DNA of 64,000 bases from Spirochaetota bacterium (GTDB taxonomy: Bacteria > Spirochaetota > Spirochaetia > Treponematales > Treponemataceae), in the NCBI GenBank assembly GCA_023438065.1, contig JAEXRH010000012.1, forward strand, positions 930,001 through 994,000, written 5' to 3'. Shown here piece by piece: positions 7,417-15,522 of the stretch. Position numbers and translations under genes: made by a program. Position 1 is the first letter of the stretch; each line of letters begins with the position of its first letter. The notes beneath the pieces were generated by a model that saw only the letters and a program-made list of their open reading frames with translations, was not told the DNA's origin and did not search any database.

Positions 7417-8574
7417 TTAGGGATTCACGACGGTGAGGTACGTGAATTTTCCGTCCTTAACGGTCTTGATGAAGGCGCTCTTCGTCGCGTCGCCGTTCGC
7501 GTCGAGGGTGATGGAACCGGCGGCCCCCTCGAATCCCTTGGTCGCGGCGATCGCCTCGCGGATCTTCACGGTGTCGAGCGAGTCGGCGCGCTTGATCGCG
7601 TCGAGCGCGAGGAGGTATCCGTCGAAGCCGAGCGCGGTGACCGCGGCGGGCTCCTTCGAGTACTTGGCCTTATACGCGTCGACGAAGGTCTTCGACATGC
7701 CGGAGGTCGCGCCCTCGACCGCGAAGAAGGTGGAAAAGAGCGCTCCCTCGACCTTGTCCTTGCCCACGTCGATGAACTCCGGGGTCTCCCAGGTATCGCC
7801 GCCGAGGAACGGGACGGTGATGCCGAGCTCGCGGGCCTGCTTCATGACGAGCGCGCTCTCGGTGTAGTTGCCGGGCGCGAAGATGACGTCGGGCTTGAGC
7901 GACTTGATCGTCGTCAGCTGGGCGGTGAAGTCCTGATCGCCGGTGTTGTAGTTGAGCACGGAAAGGATGCAGTTCTCGTTCCCGGTGAGCTTCTTGAAGT
8001 TATCGGTGAAGAACTTCGCGAGGCCGACGGAGTAGTCGTTCGAGACTTCCTGGACGATGACGGCGGTCTTCGCCTTCGCGTTGTTGAACGCGTAGTTCGC
8101 CATGACGGTGCCCTGGAAGGGGTCGATGAAGCACACGCGGAAGTAATAGTCGTTCCCGAGCGTCACGAGCGGATTGGTGCAGGAAAGCCCGATCGCGGGG
8201 ACCTTCGCGTCGAGAACGATGGGACCCGCGGCCATCGACAGGGACGAACCCCAGGAGCCGAGGATGACGGAAACCTTGTCCTTGTCGACGAGGCGCTGAG
8301 CCGCGTTCGCGGCCTCGACCTTGTCGGACTTGTTGTCCGCGATCACGAGCTCGACCTTGTATTCCTTTCCACCGACGGTGACGGTCGGGTTCATCTCGTT
8401 CGCGAGTTTGATACCCTCGACTTCCATCGCGCCGCCGGCGGCGTTCGCGCCGGTCATCGGCTCGAACACGCCGATCTTGATGACGTTACCCGCATTCGCG
8501 CCGGATTTGGCGCAACCGGCGAGGGTAAGCATGGCTGCACTGAGTGCAACCAGGATTAATTTAGCCTTTTTCAT
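7417..8574 (-). CDS. livK: Branched-chain amino acid ABC transporter, substrate-binding lipoprotein LivK
   Basis: A 385-residue periplasmic-binding lipoprotein. The signal peptide ends in the lipobox LAGC (about residues 18-21), so it is probably anchored to a membrane. The mature part is a type-1 periplasmic fold of the Leu/Ile/Val family (IKIGVFEPMTGANAAGG near the N-terminus; SCTNPLVT; GGDTWETPEF). It is first in the liv operon and preceded by the Shine-Dalgarno GAGGAGG. Ligand preference cannot be read from the sequence; branched-chain amino acids are inferred from the operon and the neighbouring ilv gene. Confidence 0.93.
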   Translation of the reverse strand: MKKAKLILVALSAAMLTLAGCAKSGANAGNVIKIGVFEPMTGANAAGGAMEVEGIKLANEMNPTVTVGGKEYKVELVIADNKSDKVEAANAAQRLVDKDKVSVILGSWGSSLSMAAGPIVLDAKVPAIGLSCTNPLVTLGNDYYFRVCFIDPFQGTVMANYAFNNAKAKTAVIVQEVSNDYSVGLAKFFTDNFKKLTGNENCILSVLNYNTGDQDFTAQLTTIKSLKPDVIFAPGNYTESALVMKQARELGITVPFLGGDTWETPEFIDVGKDKVEGALFSTFFAVEGATSGMSKTFVDAYKAKYSKEPAAVTALGFDGYLLALDAIKRADSLDTVKIREAIAATKGFEGAAGSITLDANGDATKSAFIKTVKDGKFTYLTVVNP

Positions 8575-8589
8575 GTAGCCTCCTCACAC

Positions 8590-8619
8590 AAAAAAACGCC
8601 GGAGTACTGATTCCGGCGT
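8590..8619 (-). terminator. Leader terminator upstream of livK
   Basis: Minus-strand hairpin (ACGCCGGA / TCCGGCGT, 8-nt loop) followed by seven U. It lies between the livK promoter and the livK Shine-Dalgarno, so it can attenuate the liv operon. It could also end transcripts from the small gene upstream. A 12-codon ORF spans the hairpin but has no Shine-Dalgarno. Confidence 0.78.
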
Positions 8620-8635
8620 CATTGTTAACCGAGCA

Positions 8636-8664
8636 ATTATATAGCGTTGCAATTACTTGTACAA
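8636..8664 (-). promoter_or_regulatory. Promoter of the liv operon
   Basis: Minus strand: TTGTAC, 17-bp spacer, TATAAT. It gives a leader of about 55 nt containing the terminator hairpin. Confidence 0.75.
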
Positions 8665-8679
8665 GTTACCGAAAACAAT

Positions 8680-8898
8680 TCATTTTCTTTTTGTCGCGAA
8701 ATACACCCCGCAGGCGAGCACGAGGAGCCCGCAGATCAGGAGCGCCCAGGTCGTACTGTCGAATTTCAGACCGCTCTTGCCGAACAGTTTGGACATGCCC
8801 GAGGAGAATTTATTCCCGATCATGTACGTACGCTGAATTCCCGCGCCGACCATCCCCCCGCCGAGGGTCGTTCCGATAATGCCAAGAAGTCTGTTCAT
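8680..8898 (-). CDS. Small membrane protein of unknown function (72 aa)
   Basis: I do not recognise this protein. From the ATG at 8898 (Shine-Dalgarno AGGAGG) it has 72 residues: a glycine-rich N-terminus (LLGIIGTTLGGGMVGAGI), a polar middle, and a C-terminal transmembrane helix (about residues 50-68, ALLICGLLVLACGVYFA) ending in a TKRK tail. It is probably a small inner-membrane protein. It is transcribed away from the CNB/GGDEF genes and towards livK, but the liv promoter lies in between. Confidence 0.65.
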   Translation of the reverse strand: MNRLLGIIGTTLGGGMVGAGIQRTYMIGNKFSSGMSKLFGKSGLKFDSTTWALLICGLLVLACGVYFATKRK

Positions 8899-9035
8899 CT
8901 TTTCCTCCTGAAGAACCGCGTTTTTTTTCTGGAATCCCGGCAAATCCGTCGATGCCGCGTGAGTCCCTTACGGCAAGTATATAATAAAAACCGCGTTGTC
9001 GCGCTTTTTTGTTCGGAAAAACCGGGAATATCTGA

Positions 9036-9041
9036 TACAAT
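9036..9041 (+). promoter_or_regulatory. -10 element of the CNB/GGDEF operon
   Basis: TACAAT 7 nt before a GGAG Shine-Dalgarno. The -35 region (TTCGGA, 18 bp upstream) is a poor match, so an activator may be needed. A second AT-rich box (TATAAT) lies at 8980-8985. Confidence 0.45.
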
Positions 9042-9061
9042 TACGTGTGGAGCTGCATGGC

Positions 9062-10063
9062 ATGTCGGTTTCCGGAACAAACGGGCACTCGCTGCCCACC
9101 AACAGACTCTTCTCGTTCGCGAATGACGCCGACGCGGCAACGATATTGGCGTCAAGCGAAACGCTCGCGTTCGGCGCGGGAGATACCGTTTTTTCCTTCG
9201 GCGAAAAGGCCGACTGCATGTACGTCGTCGTTTCCGGGGAGCTGACCGTCGTCAAGCCGGTCGCCTACGAGAACTCGCGCGAGATCGCGAAACTCGTGTC
9301 GAACGACAGCCTCGGGGAACTCAGCATGATATCCGGCGGCTTCCATACCGTCACCGCGGTCTGCGACGCGCCCTCTATCCTCTTTCGTTTTCCCGCGAAC
9401 GGCACGGGCTTCCGCGCGTTCCTCGAGAAAAACCCCGCGACGGGCTCCCGGCTCCTCCATGCCCTTCTTTCCGACATCGCCGCGAGAACGCGACGGGCGA
9501 ACGAGCTCATCAAGGAAAACTCCCCGCATATCCAGGAACTCAGGCGTCAGGTATATCAGGACAAGCTGACGGGAATCCACAACAAGACATGGCTCGAGGA
9601 AATGCTCCCGCAAACGCTGAAGGAAAGCGCCGGAAAGCTCAGCCTCATCATGATGAAACCGGATAATTTCAAGCTCGTCAACGACGCCGCGGGGCATGAC
9701 GCGGGCGACGGCCTGCTCGTGCACATCGCGCGGCTTATCCCGGCGGTTCTCCCCCGGGGGCTTCAACCCGTCCGGTACCTCGGCAACGAGTTCGCCCTCA
9801 TGTACCCCGGAAAGGGAAAGGATGACGCGCTCGAGCTCGCGGAGGCCATTCGCGAATTCTACAACACCCTCGACATCTCGCGATACGTCCCGAACCCGGG
9901 CTTCAATCTCACCGTCAGCATCGGCATCGCCTCGGCCCCCGAACACGGGCTCGACGCGGAAACCCTCCTCGACAAGGCCCATCGACTTCCGCTCGAGGGT
10001 CGGTCCCGGGGCGGAAACATGATCCTGTTTCCCGAGGACCTCGGCGGGGAGGCCCCATGCTGA
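9062..10063 (+). CDS. CNB-domain protein with degenerate GGDEF domain
   Basis: A soluble protein of 333 residues. The N-terminal half is a cyclic-nucleotide-binding fold (about residues 20-135; AGDTVFSFGEKADCMYVVVSGELTVV), but its phosphate-binding cassette reads LGELSMISGGFHTVTA, without the usual Arg-Ser/Thr-Ala. The C-terminal half is a GGDEF fold (LTGIHNKTWLEEML; VNDAAGHDAGDGLL) whose active-site loop is RYLGNEFAL in place of RYGGDEF. Both domains therefore look sensory or regulatory, not catalytic. The last codons overlap the start of the next gene (ATGCTGA), so the two proteins are coupled and probably work together. I start at 9062, 9 nt after GGAG. Confidence 0.85.
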   Translation: MSVSGTNGHSLPTNRLFSFANDADAATILASSETLAFGAGDTVFSFGEKADCMYVVVSGELTVVKPVAYENSREIAKLVSNDSLGELSMISGGFHTVTAVCDAPSILFRFPANGTGFRAFLEKNPATGSRLLHALLSDIAARTRRANELIKENSPHIQELRRQVYQDKLTGIHNKTWLEEMLPQTLKESAGKLSLIMMKPDNFKLVNDAAGHDAGDGLLVHIARLIPAVLPRGLQPVRYLGNEFALMYPGKGKDDALELAEAIREFYNTLDISRYVPNPGFNLTVSIGIASAPEHGLDAETLLDKAHRLPLEGRSRGGNMILFPEDLGGEAPC

Positions 10064-12186
10064 ACCGGCACGAAACACTCCTCAAGTCCATCAGCATCTT
10101 CGCGGATCTCGCCGCCGACGAACTCGCGGTCGCGGTCGGCCTCATGAGGGAAATCGTCGGAGAGCGCGGAACGACCCTCTTCCTCGAGGGAGACGAGGGC
10201 AAGGAGATGTACATCGTGCTCGAGGGCCGCGTCACCGTCACGGTAAAGGTCGCGGAAACCGGCGAGGAGATCAGGCTCGCGGACATAGGCGGCGGCACCT
10301 TCTTCGGCGAGATGTCGCTCGTCGAGGCGCTTCCCCGCTCGGCAACCTGCAGGCTCGCGAAAAAAAGCGTCCTTCTCGCCCTCGACCAGGCGGGACTCGC
10401 CGAACTCATCGAGAATCATTGCGTCATCGCCGAGAAGATGCTCTATCGCATGCTCACCACGACGGCGAGCCGACTGCATAACACGAGCGCCCTCCTTTCC
10501 GACATGGTGCAGTGGGGCGAGAGCGCCCGGCTCCGCGTCATCACCGACGAGGCGACGGGGCTTTTCAACCGTCGTTTCCTCGACGAAACCCTCGAGACGG
10601 ACTTCCGGAAGGCGGTGTCGGGACATACCCCCTTTTCCCTCGCGATGGTCGACATCGACCGTTTCGGCGCGATAAACAAGGAACGGGGAGAGGCCTTCGC
10701 CGACAGGGCGCTCAAGGCGGTCGCGGACTCGTTTCGCGCGAGCTTCGCGAACGGGGAGATTCTCGCGCGGTACGGCGGCGACGAGTTCACCGTCCTGTTC
10801 CCCGACGTCAAGGGCGACGAGGCGCACGCCCGCTGCGCGCGCGCGTGCGAGGCGGTCAGGTCGATCTCCTTTCCCGACGCGGAGGACTTCAGGATGACGG
10901 TGAGCGTCGGCATCGCGTCCTACCCCGACCACGCCCAGACGGTCGAATCCCTTCTCGAACGCGCCGACAAGGCGCTCTACGGCGCGAAGGAGGAAGGCCG
11001 CGATCGCGCGACCCTCGCGCACAAGGGCTCGAGGCAAAAACACAACATCTTCTCGATCGCCGAGCGAAACCGGGTCGTCTCGAGGATCCTCGACGTCGTT
11101 CAGGAACGCGAACGGTTTCTCATCCTCGGCCACGAGCTTCCGGACGAGGACTGCATCTCGTCGCTCGTGTCCATGGCGCTTCTCATCGCCAAGTTCGGGA
11201 AAGACGTCACCATCTATATCAGGGACCAGATTCCCGATCAACTGTCCTATCTCGCGAACATCTGCTCGTACAACAAGATACCGATCGTCCAGGGAGCGAC
11301 TTGGGGCGAGAAGCAGCCCGACGCGATCTTCGTGCTCGACACCCCGAAGCCCGAGATGATCGCGCTCAACGAACGCATCCAGGGCTTCCTCGCCGATCAG
11401 TCGATCCCGGTCGTCGAGTTCGACCATCACCTTTCGGCGGACGCCGCGTATTCCGGATCGCAAGGACTGTGCCTCGTCATGCGCGCGTCGAGCACCTGCG
11501 AGATCATCGGGTTTTTCTGCTGCAAGCTCGCGGACCGCGCCGACATCCTCAGGAGATTCAGGATTACCGAGCTCTTCTCCCGCAACATCGTCCTCGCGAT
11601 GCTCACCGGGATGATCGGCGACACGAAATTCGGGATCACCATGAAAACCGACCGGGACGCCTTCTTCTACCGGTTTTTCAGCGACAAATTCGCGACGATA
11701 CTCCAAAAGGCGGCGCACCGTAACAGCGGCAACTACTCGTCCATGGGAGACATCTTCAAGACGATGGAATCGCTTTCCTTCGAGGAAAAGGATCTCTATC
11801 AAAAACTCCTCGAGAACGCGCATTACTCCGGTCGGACCGGGTACGTCGTGCTCGACTCCGAGGAATCGCAGAACTACCTCAGCCGTTCCGATTACAGCCT
11901 CTTCGTCAAGGTCATCAAGTCCGTTACCGATTTTCTCTCGGAGAAGTCGGGGACGATCGGGCTCACCGCGTATTACGACATGGACGGGGTCTCGGACCTC
12001 GTGCAGTTCAGGATCAGGACCTCGCGTGAGGTTTCGGGCATCGACCTCCGGAGCATCCTTCTCGACTTCTCCATAACCGACGGCGGCGGCCATCCGGGGG
12101 CCGTGGGATTCCGCATAAAGAAGTCCGAGATCGGCGACTTCGAGGCGTACGTCAAGGACCTTCTCAAAGCGCTCGAGACCGTGTAA
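10057..12186 (+). CDS. CNB-GGDEF-DHH-DHHA1 multidomain signalling protein
   Basis: 709 residues, three functional parts. Residues 10-120: CNB domain with a canonical cassette FGEMSLVEALPRSATC. Residues 160-325: GGDEF domain with intact RYGGDEF (238-244) and ATGLFNRRF, without an RxxD inhibitory site. Residues 350-705: DHH phosphoesterase with GHELPDED (H359, D363, D365), D428, FDHH (456-458), GDT (521-523) and the DHHA1 motif GGGH (676-679). GdpP-type c-di-AMP phosphodiesterases combine a degenerate GGDEF with DHH-DHHA1; here the GGDEF looks competent and a CNB domain replaces PAS and membrane helices. It may both make c-di-GMP and cleave c-di-AMP or pGpG; activity is inferred from motifs only. 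The start overlaps the preceding CNB gene, and queH follows after 14 nt. Confidence 0.9.
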   Translation: MLNRHETLLKSISIFADLAADELAVAVGLMREIVGERGTTLFLEGDEGKEMYIVLEGRVTVTVKVAETGEEIRLADIGGGTFFGEMSLVEALPRSATCRLAKKSVLLALDQAGLAELIENHCVIAEKMLYRMLTTTASRLHNTSALLSDMVQWGESARLRVITDEATGLFNRRFLDETLETDFRKAVSGHTPFSLAMVDIDRFGAINKERGEAFADRALKAVADSFRASFANGEILARYGGDEFTVLFPDVKGDEAHARCARACEAVRSISFPDAEDFRMTVSVGIASYPDHAQTVESLLERADKALYGAKEEGRDRATLAHKGSRQKHNIFSIAERNRVVSRILDVVQERERFLILGHELPDEDCISSLVSMALLIAKFGKDVTIYIRDQIPDQLSYLANICSYNKIPIVQGATWGEKQPDAIFVLDTPKPEMIALNERIQGFLADQSIPVVEFDHHLSADAAYSGSQGLCLVMRASSTCEIIGFFCCKLADRADILRRFRITELFSRNIVLAMLTGMIGDTKFGITMKTDRDAFFYRFFSDKFATILQKAAHRNSGNYSSMGDIFKTMESLSFEEKDLYQKLLENAHYSGRTGYVVLDSEESQNYLSRSDYSLFVKVIKSVTDFLSEKSGTIGLTAYYDMDGVSDLVQFRIRTSREVSGIDLRSILLDFSITDGGGHPGAVGFRIKKSEIGDFEAYVKDLLKALETV

Positions 12187-12200
12187 TATCCCGAACGCCC

Positions 12201-12854
12201 ATGAAAACGCCGCGCCCCGACGGGGGCTTCAACCGAACAATGGAAGGGATACTCGCCGAAATCGCGGCCGAACGCCTCGCGCCCCAAGAGGCGCCGACGC
12301 TCCTCCTTCATTCGTGCTGCGCGCCCTGCAGCACCGCGGTGATCGCGACCCTCGCGTCGCTTTTCAGGGTCACGGTGTTTTACTATAACCCGAATATCGA
12401 CGAAGAGGACGAATACCGCAAACGCGCGCGCGAACAGGAAAGCCTCATCGCGAGAATGCCGACGCCGATCCCGGTTTCCTTTCTCGAGGGAGAGTACCTG
12501 CCGGAAGACTATTACGCCGCCGTCGCGGGCCACGAGACGGATCCCGAAGGCGGCGCGCGATGCGGCCTTTGCTATCGGCTCAGGCTCGAGAAGACGGCGC
12601 GGCGGGCGAAGGAAGGCGGGTTCCGCTGGTTCTCGACGACGCTCACGGTAAGCCCGCTCAAGGACGCCGCGCGGATCAACGCGATCGGCAGCGCCCTCTC
12701 AGGCGAATACGGGGTTCCGTGGCTGTGGTCTGATTTCAAGAAGAAAGACGGATACCGCCGCTCGGTCGAGCTCAGCGCGGAGTACGGCCTGTACCGCCAG
12801 AATTACTGCGGCTGTTCGTTCTCCCGGCGCGACGGCGGCCGGGATGCTTCATAG
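12201..12854 (+). CDS. queH: Epoxyqueuosine reductase QueH
   Basis: 217 residues of the QueH (former DUF208) family, which performs the last step of queuosine synthesis in tRNA, the reduction of epoxyqueuosine. All expected metal-binding Cys pairs are present: HSCCAPCS (about residues 38-45), RCGLC (about 121-125) and YCGC near the C-terminus; YYNPNIDEEDEYRKR is also typical. QueH is the non-homologous alternative to QueG. It follows the CNB-GGDEF-DHH gene by 14 nt and may share its transcript; no functional link is evident. Confidence 0.93.
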   Translation: MKTPRPDGGFNRTMEGILAEIAAERLAPQEAPTLLLHSCCAPCSTAVIATLASLFRVTVFYYNPNIDEEDEYRKRAREQESLIARMPTPIPVSFLEGEYLPEDYYAAVAGHETDPEGGARCGLCYRLRLEKTARRAKEGGFRWFSTTLTVSPLKDAARINAIGSALSGEYGVPWLWSDFKKKDGYRRSVELSAEYGLYRQNYCGCSFSRRDGGRDAS

Positions 12855-12877
12855 CGGGGACAACGTCCCCGCGTCCT

Positions 12878-14584
12878 TTACCGGAGCCGCTCGCGCGCGA
12901 CGGTCGGCTCGAAGGTAGCGCGCTCGTACGGCACGCCAAGGAGCCGGGCCGCCTTCTCGAGCGCCTCGTCGAGGTTCCCGAAAATATTGTCCTTCCCGAG
13001 CGTCTCGTCGAGACCGGACTTCGCCGCGAGCATGAACGGCTGGGTGTGGATATCCGAGACGAGGAGCGTAATCCCCTTCTTCTTGCAGTCGCGCGCGAGC
13101 TCGGCGAGCACGTGAATCCCGCCCGCGTCGAGGTAGATCGTGCTTCTCATGCGAAGCACGAGAACCTTGTATCTGCCGCCCGCGCCCAGGATCACCGACT
13201 CGAACTTCTGCACGGTACCGAAAAAGAGCGGACCCTCGATCTCGTAGACGAGCACGTTCTTCGGGATCTTCCGGAGACTCAGGCTGTTGTCGTCGGGACC
13301 GTCCGATCCGTTCGCCATCTCGATCTCGTTCTGGATCTCCTTCACCGTCGAAACGTCGATCATCTTCCGGATGAAAAAGAACGCCGCGAGGATGAGGCCC
13401 GCCTCGATCGCGACCGTGAGATCGATGAATACCGTGAGGAGGAAGGTCGTGAAGAGCACGGCCGTATCGGACTTCTGGCCCTTCATGATCGCGCGCATCG
13501 CGGGAATGCCGGCCATGTTCCAGGCGACCGAGACGAGGATCGCCGCGAGCGCGGGAAGCGGGATGTAGACCGCGAAACGGCCGAGGAAGAGAAGGATGAG
13601 AAGGAGCGTGATCGCGTGGATGACGCCCGCGACCGGAGTCCTTCCGCCGTTCTTGATGTTCGTCGCGGTCCGCGCGATGGCGCCCGTCGCGGGGATTCCC
13701 CCGAAGATCGGGCTCACGACGTTCGCGATCCCTTGAGCGACAAGTTCCATGTTGGAGTTGTGCCGCGCGCCGATCATGCCGTCCGCGACGACCGCGCTCA
13801 GGAGCGACTCGATCGAGGCGAGGATGGCGATGGACACGGCGGGGGAGAACATGTCGCGGATAAGTGAGAGCGAAAGCGCGGGGAAGGTCGGCGCGGGAAG
13901 CGAGGTCGGTATCGAGCCGAAGCGGCTTCCGATCGTCTCGACCGGGATCTTGAGGAGTAATACGGCCGCCGTCACGACGACGATCGTCACGAGCGAGCCA
14001 GGAATGCGCTTGTTCACGCGGGGCCAAAGGAGGATGATCGCGAGGGAAACGAGCGCCGTCCCGAGGGCCCAGGGATTGAAGGTCGACGCCGCGCCCGCGT
14101 AGGCACCGATCTTCCCGACGAAATCGCCGGGAACCTTCGCGACGGTAAGACCGAAGAAGTCGCCGATCTGCGAGGTGAATATGACGACCGCGATACCCGC
14201 GGTAAAGCCGGTGATGATCGTGTACGGGATGAACTTGATGATCCCCCCGAGCTTGAAGATCCCGAGGAGCATGATCATCACGCCCGCCATGATGGTCGCG
14301 GTCATGAGGCCTGAATAGCCGTATTTCTGGATGATTCCGTACACAATGACGACGAAAGCGCCGGTCGGTCCGCCGATCTGCACCCGGGAACCGCCGAAGG
14401 CCGAAATGATGAATCCCGCGACGATCGCGGTAAAAAGGCCCCGCTCGGGGGTGACGCCCGACGCGATGGCGAAGGCTATGGCGAGCGGAAGGGCGACGAC
14501 GCCGACGATAACGCCGGCGGACAGGTCGGTAAAAAACGCCTTGGGGGAATACCCTTTCAGCGAATTGACAATCTCAGGTTTCAT
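12878..14584 (-). CDS. SulP-family anion transporter with STAS domain
   Basis: 568 residues from the ATG at 14584 (GGAG 9 nt upstream). The N-terminal 430 residues form the SLC26/SulP transporter (SAGVIVGVVALPLAIAFAIASG near the start; FGGSRVQIGGPTGAFVVIV; PVFGGIPATGAIARTATNIKNGGRTPVAG). The C-terminal STAS domain (about 445-550) keeps the DAGGIHVLAEL loop, although the phosphorylatable Ser of anti-sigma antagonists is Ala/Gly here. Substrate may be sulfate, bicarbonate or dicarboxylates. The longer ORF upstream (to 14683) lacks family sequence and would run over most of the leader. Confidence 0.92.
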   Translation of the reverse strand: MKPEIVNSLKGYSPKAFFTDLSAGVIVGVVALPLAIAFAIASGVTPERGLFTAIVAGFIISAFGGSRVQIGGPTGAFVVIVYGIIQKYGYSGLMTATIMAGVMIMLLGIFKLGGIIKFIPYTIITGFTAGIAVVIFTSQIGDFFGLTVAKVPGDFVGKIGAYAGAASTFNPWALGTALVSLAIILLWPRVNKRIPGSLVTIVVVTAAVLLLKIPVETIGSRFGSIPTSLPAPTFPALSLSLIRDMFSPAVSIAILASIESLLSAVVADGMIGARHNSNMELVAQGIANVVSPIFGGIPATGAIARTATNIKNGGRTPVAGVIHAITLLLILLFLGRFAVYIPLPALAAILVSVAWNMAGIPAMRAIMKGQKSDTAVLFTTFLLTVFIDLTVAIEAGLILAAFFFIRKMIDVSTVKEIQNEIEMANGSDGPDDNSLSLRKIPKNVLVYEIEGPLFFGTVQKFESVILGAGGRYKVLVLRMRSTIYLDAGGIHVLAELARDCKKKGITLLVSDIHTQPFMLAAKSGLDETLGKDNIFGNLDEALEKAARLLGVPYERATFEPTVARERLR

Positions 14585-14654
14585 GATGAAAAACTCCAGG
14601 AAACGTCGGCGTCGCGCGTCGGCGCACAGGCTTACGGCCTCGATTTTGACGAAG

Positions 14655-14684
14655 ATTTTGCGCCTTTTGCGTTTTGATGTCAAT
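14655..14684 (-). promoter_or_regulatory. Promoter of the sulP gene
   Basis: Minus strand: TTGACA, 18-bp spacer, CAAAAT. The leader to the ATG is about 64 nt with GC-rich inverted repeats. Confidence 0.6.
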
Positions 14685-14710
14685 ATATCGCTTTTACTGC
14701 GGATCAGTCG

Positions 14711-15196
14711 CTATTCCGCAAGCGATAGGTCACACACGGAAGCCTCCGTTGCCGCGATGAGTCCTTCCGGAGCGATAACGAGCTGCTGACCCCGAAGGCC
14801 GGCGCTGACGTAGACCGTGTCATAAAGCCAAACCGTTTCGTCAATAAAGGTCCTGAACCGCTTTTTCATCCCGACGGGCGAGCAGCCTCCCCGGATATAC
14901 CCCGTCAGGGCGAGAAGTTCCGTTGGTTTCACGGGGACGATATCCTTCGCACCGCTTGCCGCACGCGCCTTTTTCAGATTGACCTCGACGGTCGCGGGTA
15001 CGCAAAACACGCAAATCTCGTTGTCGTTCGTCCGCATCACGATCGTCTTGAATACCCGCTCAGGGTCAAGACCGAGCTTCCCCGCCGCGGTTACCGCGTC
15101 GAGGTGCTCCTCGTCCACGTCGTACGAATCGGTCGAAAAGGGAATACCGAGGGTTTCCAGGATGCGCATCGCGTTGGTTTTCTTGAGATCGGACAT
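14711..15196 (-). CDS. ybaK: Cys-tRNA(Pro)/Cys-tRNA(Cys) deacylase YbaK family
   Basis: 161 residues of the YbaK/EbsC family, which hydrolyses Cys mis-attached to tRNA-Pro in trans. Seen are the conserved FKTIVMRTN strand, FCVPATVEVNLKKARAASGAKDI with the catalytic Lys region, and GYIRGGCSPVGMKKRFRTFID, which carries the GxxSPxG motif. The -10 TATCAT lies 7 nt before the ATG, so the message is probably leaderless. It is divergent from dnaE, with the palindrome array between them. Confidence 0.93.
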   Translation of the reverse strand: MSDLKKTNAMRILETLGIPFSTDSYDVDEEHLDAVTAAGKLGLDPERVFKTIVMRTNDNEICVFCVPATVEVNLKKARAASGAKDIVPVKPTELLALTGYIRGGCSPVGMKKRFRTFIDETVWLYDTVYVSAGLRGQQLVIAPEGLIAATEASVCDLSLAE

Positions 15197-15203
15197 GGGA
15201 ACG

Positions 15204-15233
15204 ATGATAGCGCAAGGGTCGGGCGAAAGACAA
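15204..15233 (-). promoter_or_regulatory. Promoter of ybaK
   Basis: Minus strand: TTGTCT, 18-bp spacer, TATCAT, then 7 nt to the ATG. There is no Shine-Dalgarno; a leaderless mRNA is predicted. Confidence 0.7.
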
Positions 15234-15246
15234 TGATCTATTGTCG

Positions 15247-15470
15247 GTATACCTACCGGTAGGTATACTAACTCGTCTCTACCTTACCTACCGGTAGGTA
15301 TATGATCGTATGTTATCGCTACCTACCGGTAGGTATACTATCGTATATCAACGCTACCTACCGGTAGGTATACTACCATATGCTAGCGCTACCTACCGGT
15401 AGGTATACTACTATATGCTAGCGCTACCTACCGGTAGGTAAACCACGTTGCGCTGACCTATCGGCAGGTA
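15247..15470. repeat. Array of seven 16-bp palindromes on a 35-bp period between ybaK and dnaE
   Basis: The perfect palindrome TACCTACCGGTAGGTA occurs six times, starting at 15250, 15285, 15320, 15355, 15390 and 15425, exactly 35 bp apart. A seventh, degenerate copy starts at 15455. The first copy extends to a 22-bp palindrome (15247-15268). The 19-bp spacers are related (for example TACTACTATATGCTAGCGC) but have drifted, whereas the palindromes have not. That pattern suggests a set of protein-binding sites under selection. The array covers most of the 326-bp gap and ends about 50 bp before dnaE. No CRISPR-like, DnaA-box or IS features are present. Confidence 0.95.
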
Positions 15471-15487
15471 TCCCCTCATGAATCAAC

Positions 15488-15516
15488 TCAACAAAAAACA
15501 TCATCTATGATACAAT
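15488..15516 (+). promoter_or_regulatory. Promoter of dnaE
   Basis: TCAACA, 17-bp spacer, TACAAT, then exactly 6 nt to the dnaE ATG. No Shine-Dalgarno is present; a leaderless mRNA is predicted. The palindrome array ends 17 bp upstream of the -35 hexamer. Confidence 0.65.
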
Positions 15517-15522
15517 GCCCGC

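Noticed and set aside
8587..8625. 12-codon livK leader peptide over the terminator hairpin
   Set aside because: No Shine-Dalgarno, no -10 at leaderless distance and no run of branched-chain codons.
9859..12093. 744-codon ORF on the minus strand
   Set aside because: It is the shadow of the CNB-GGDEF-DHH gene in high-GC DNA: strongly Arg/Asp/Glu-rich with no domains. Other long antisense ORFs (1721-2935, 17425-18840, 51218-52735, 55923-57434) were rejected likewise.
15247..15470. CRISPR array
   Set aside because: Units are 16-bp palindromes with 19-bp related spacers; repeats and spacers are too short, the spacers are not unique, and no cas genes are near.
15197..15522. Chromosomal replication origin
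   Set aside because: No DnaA boxes (TTATCCACA type) or dnaA/dnaN genes are seen; the repeats could still be iteron-like, but nothing else supports an origin.
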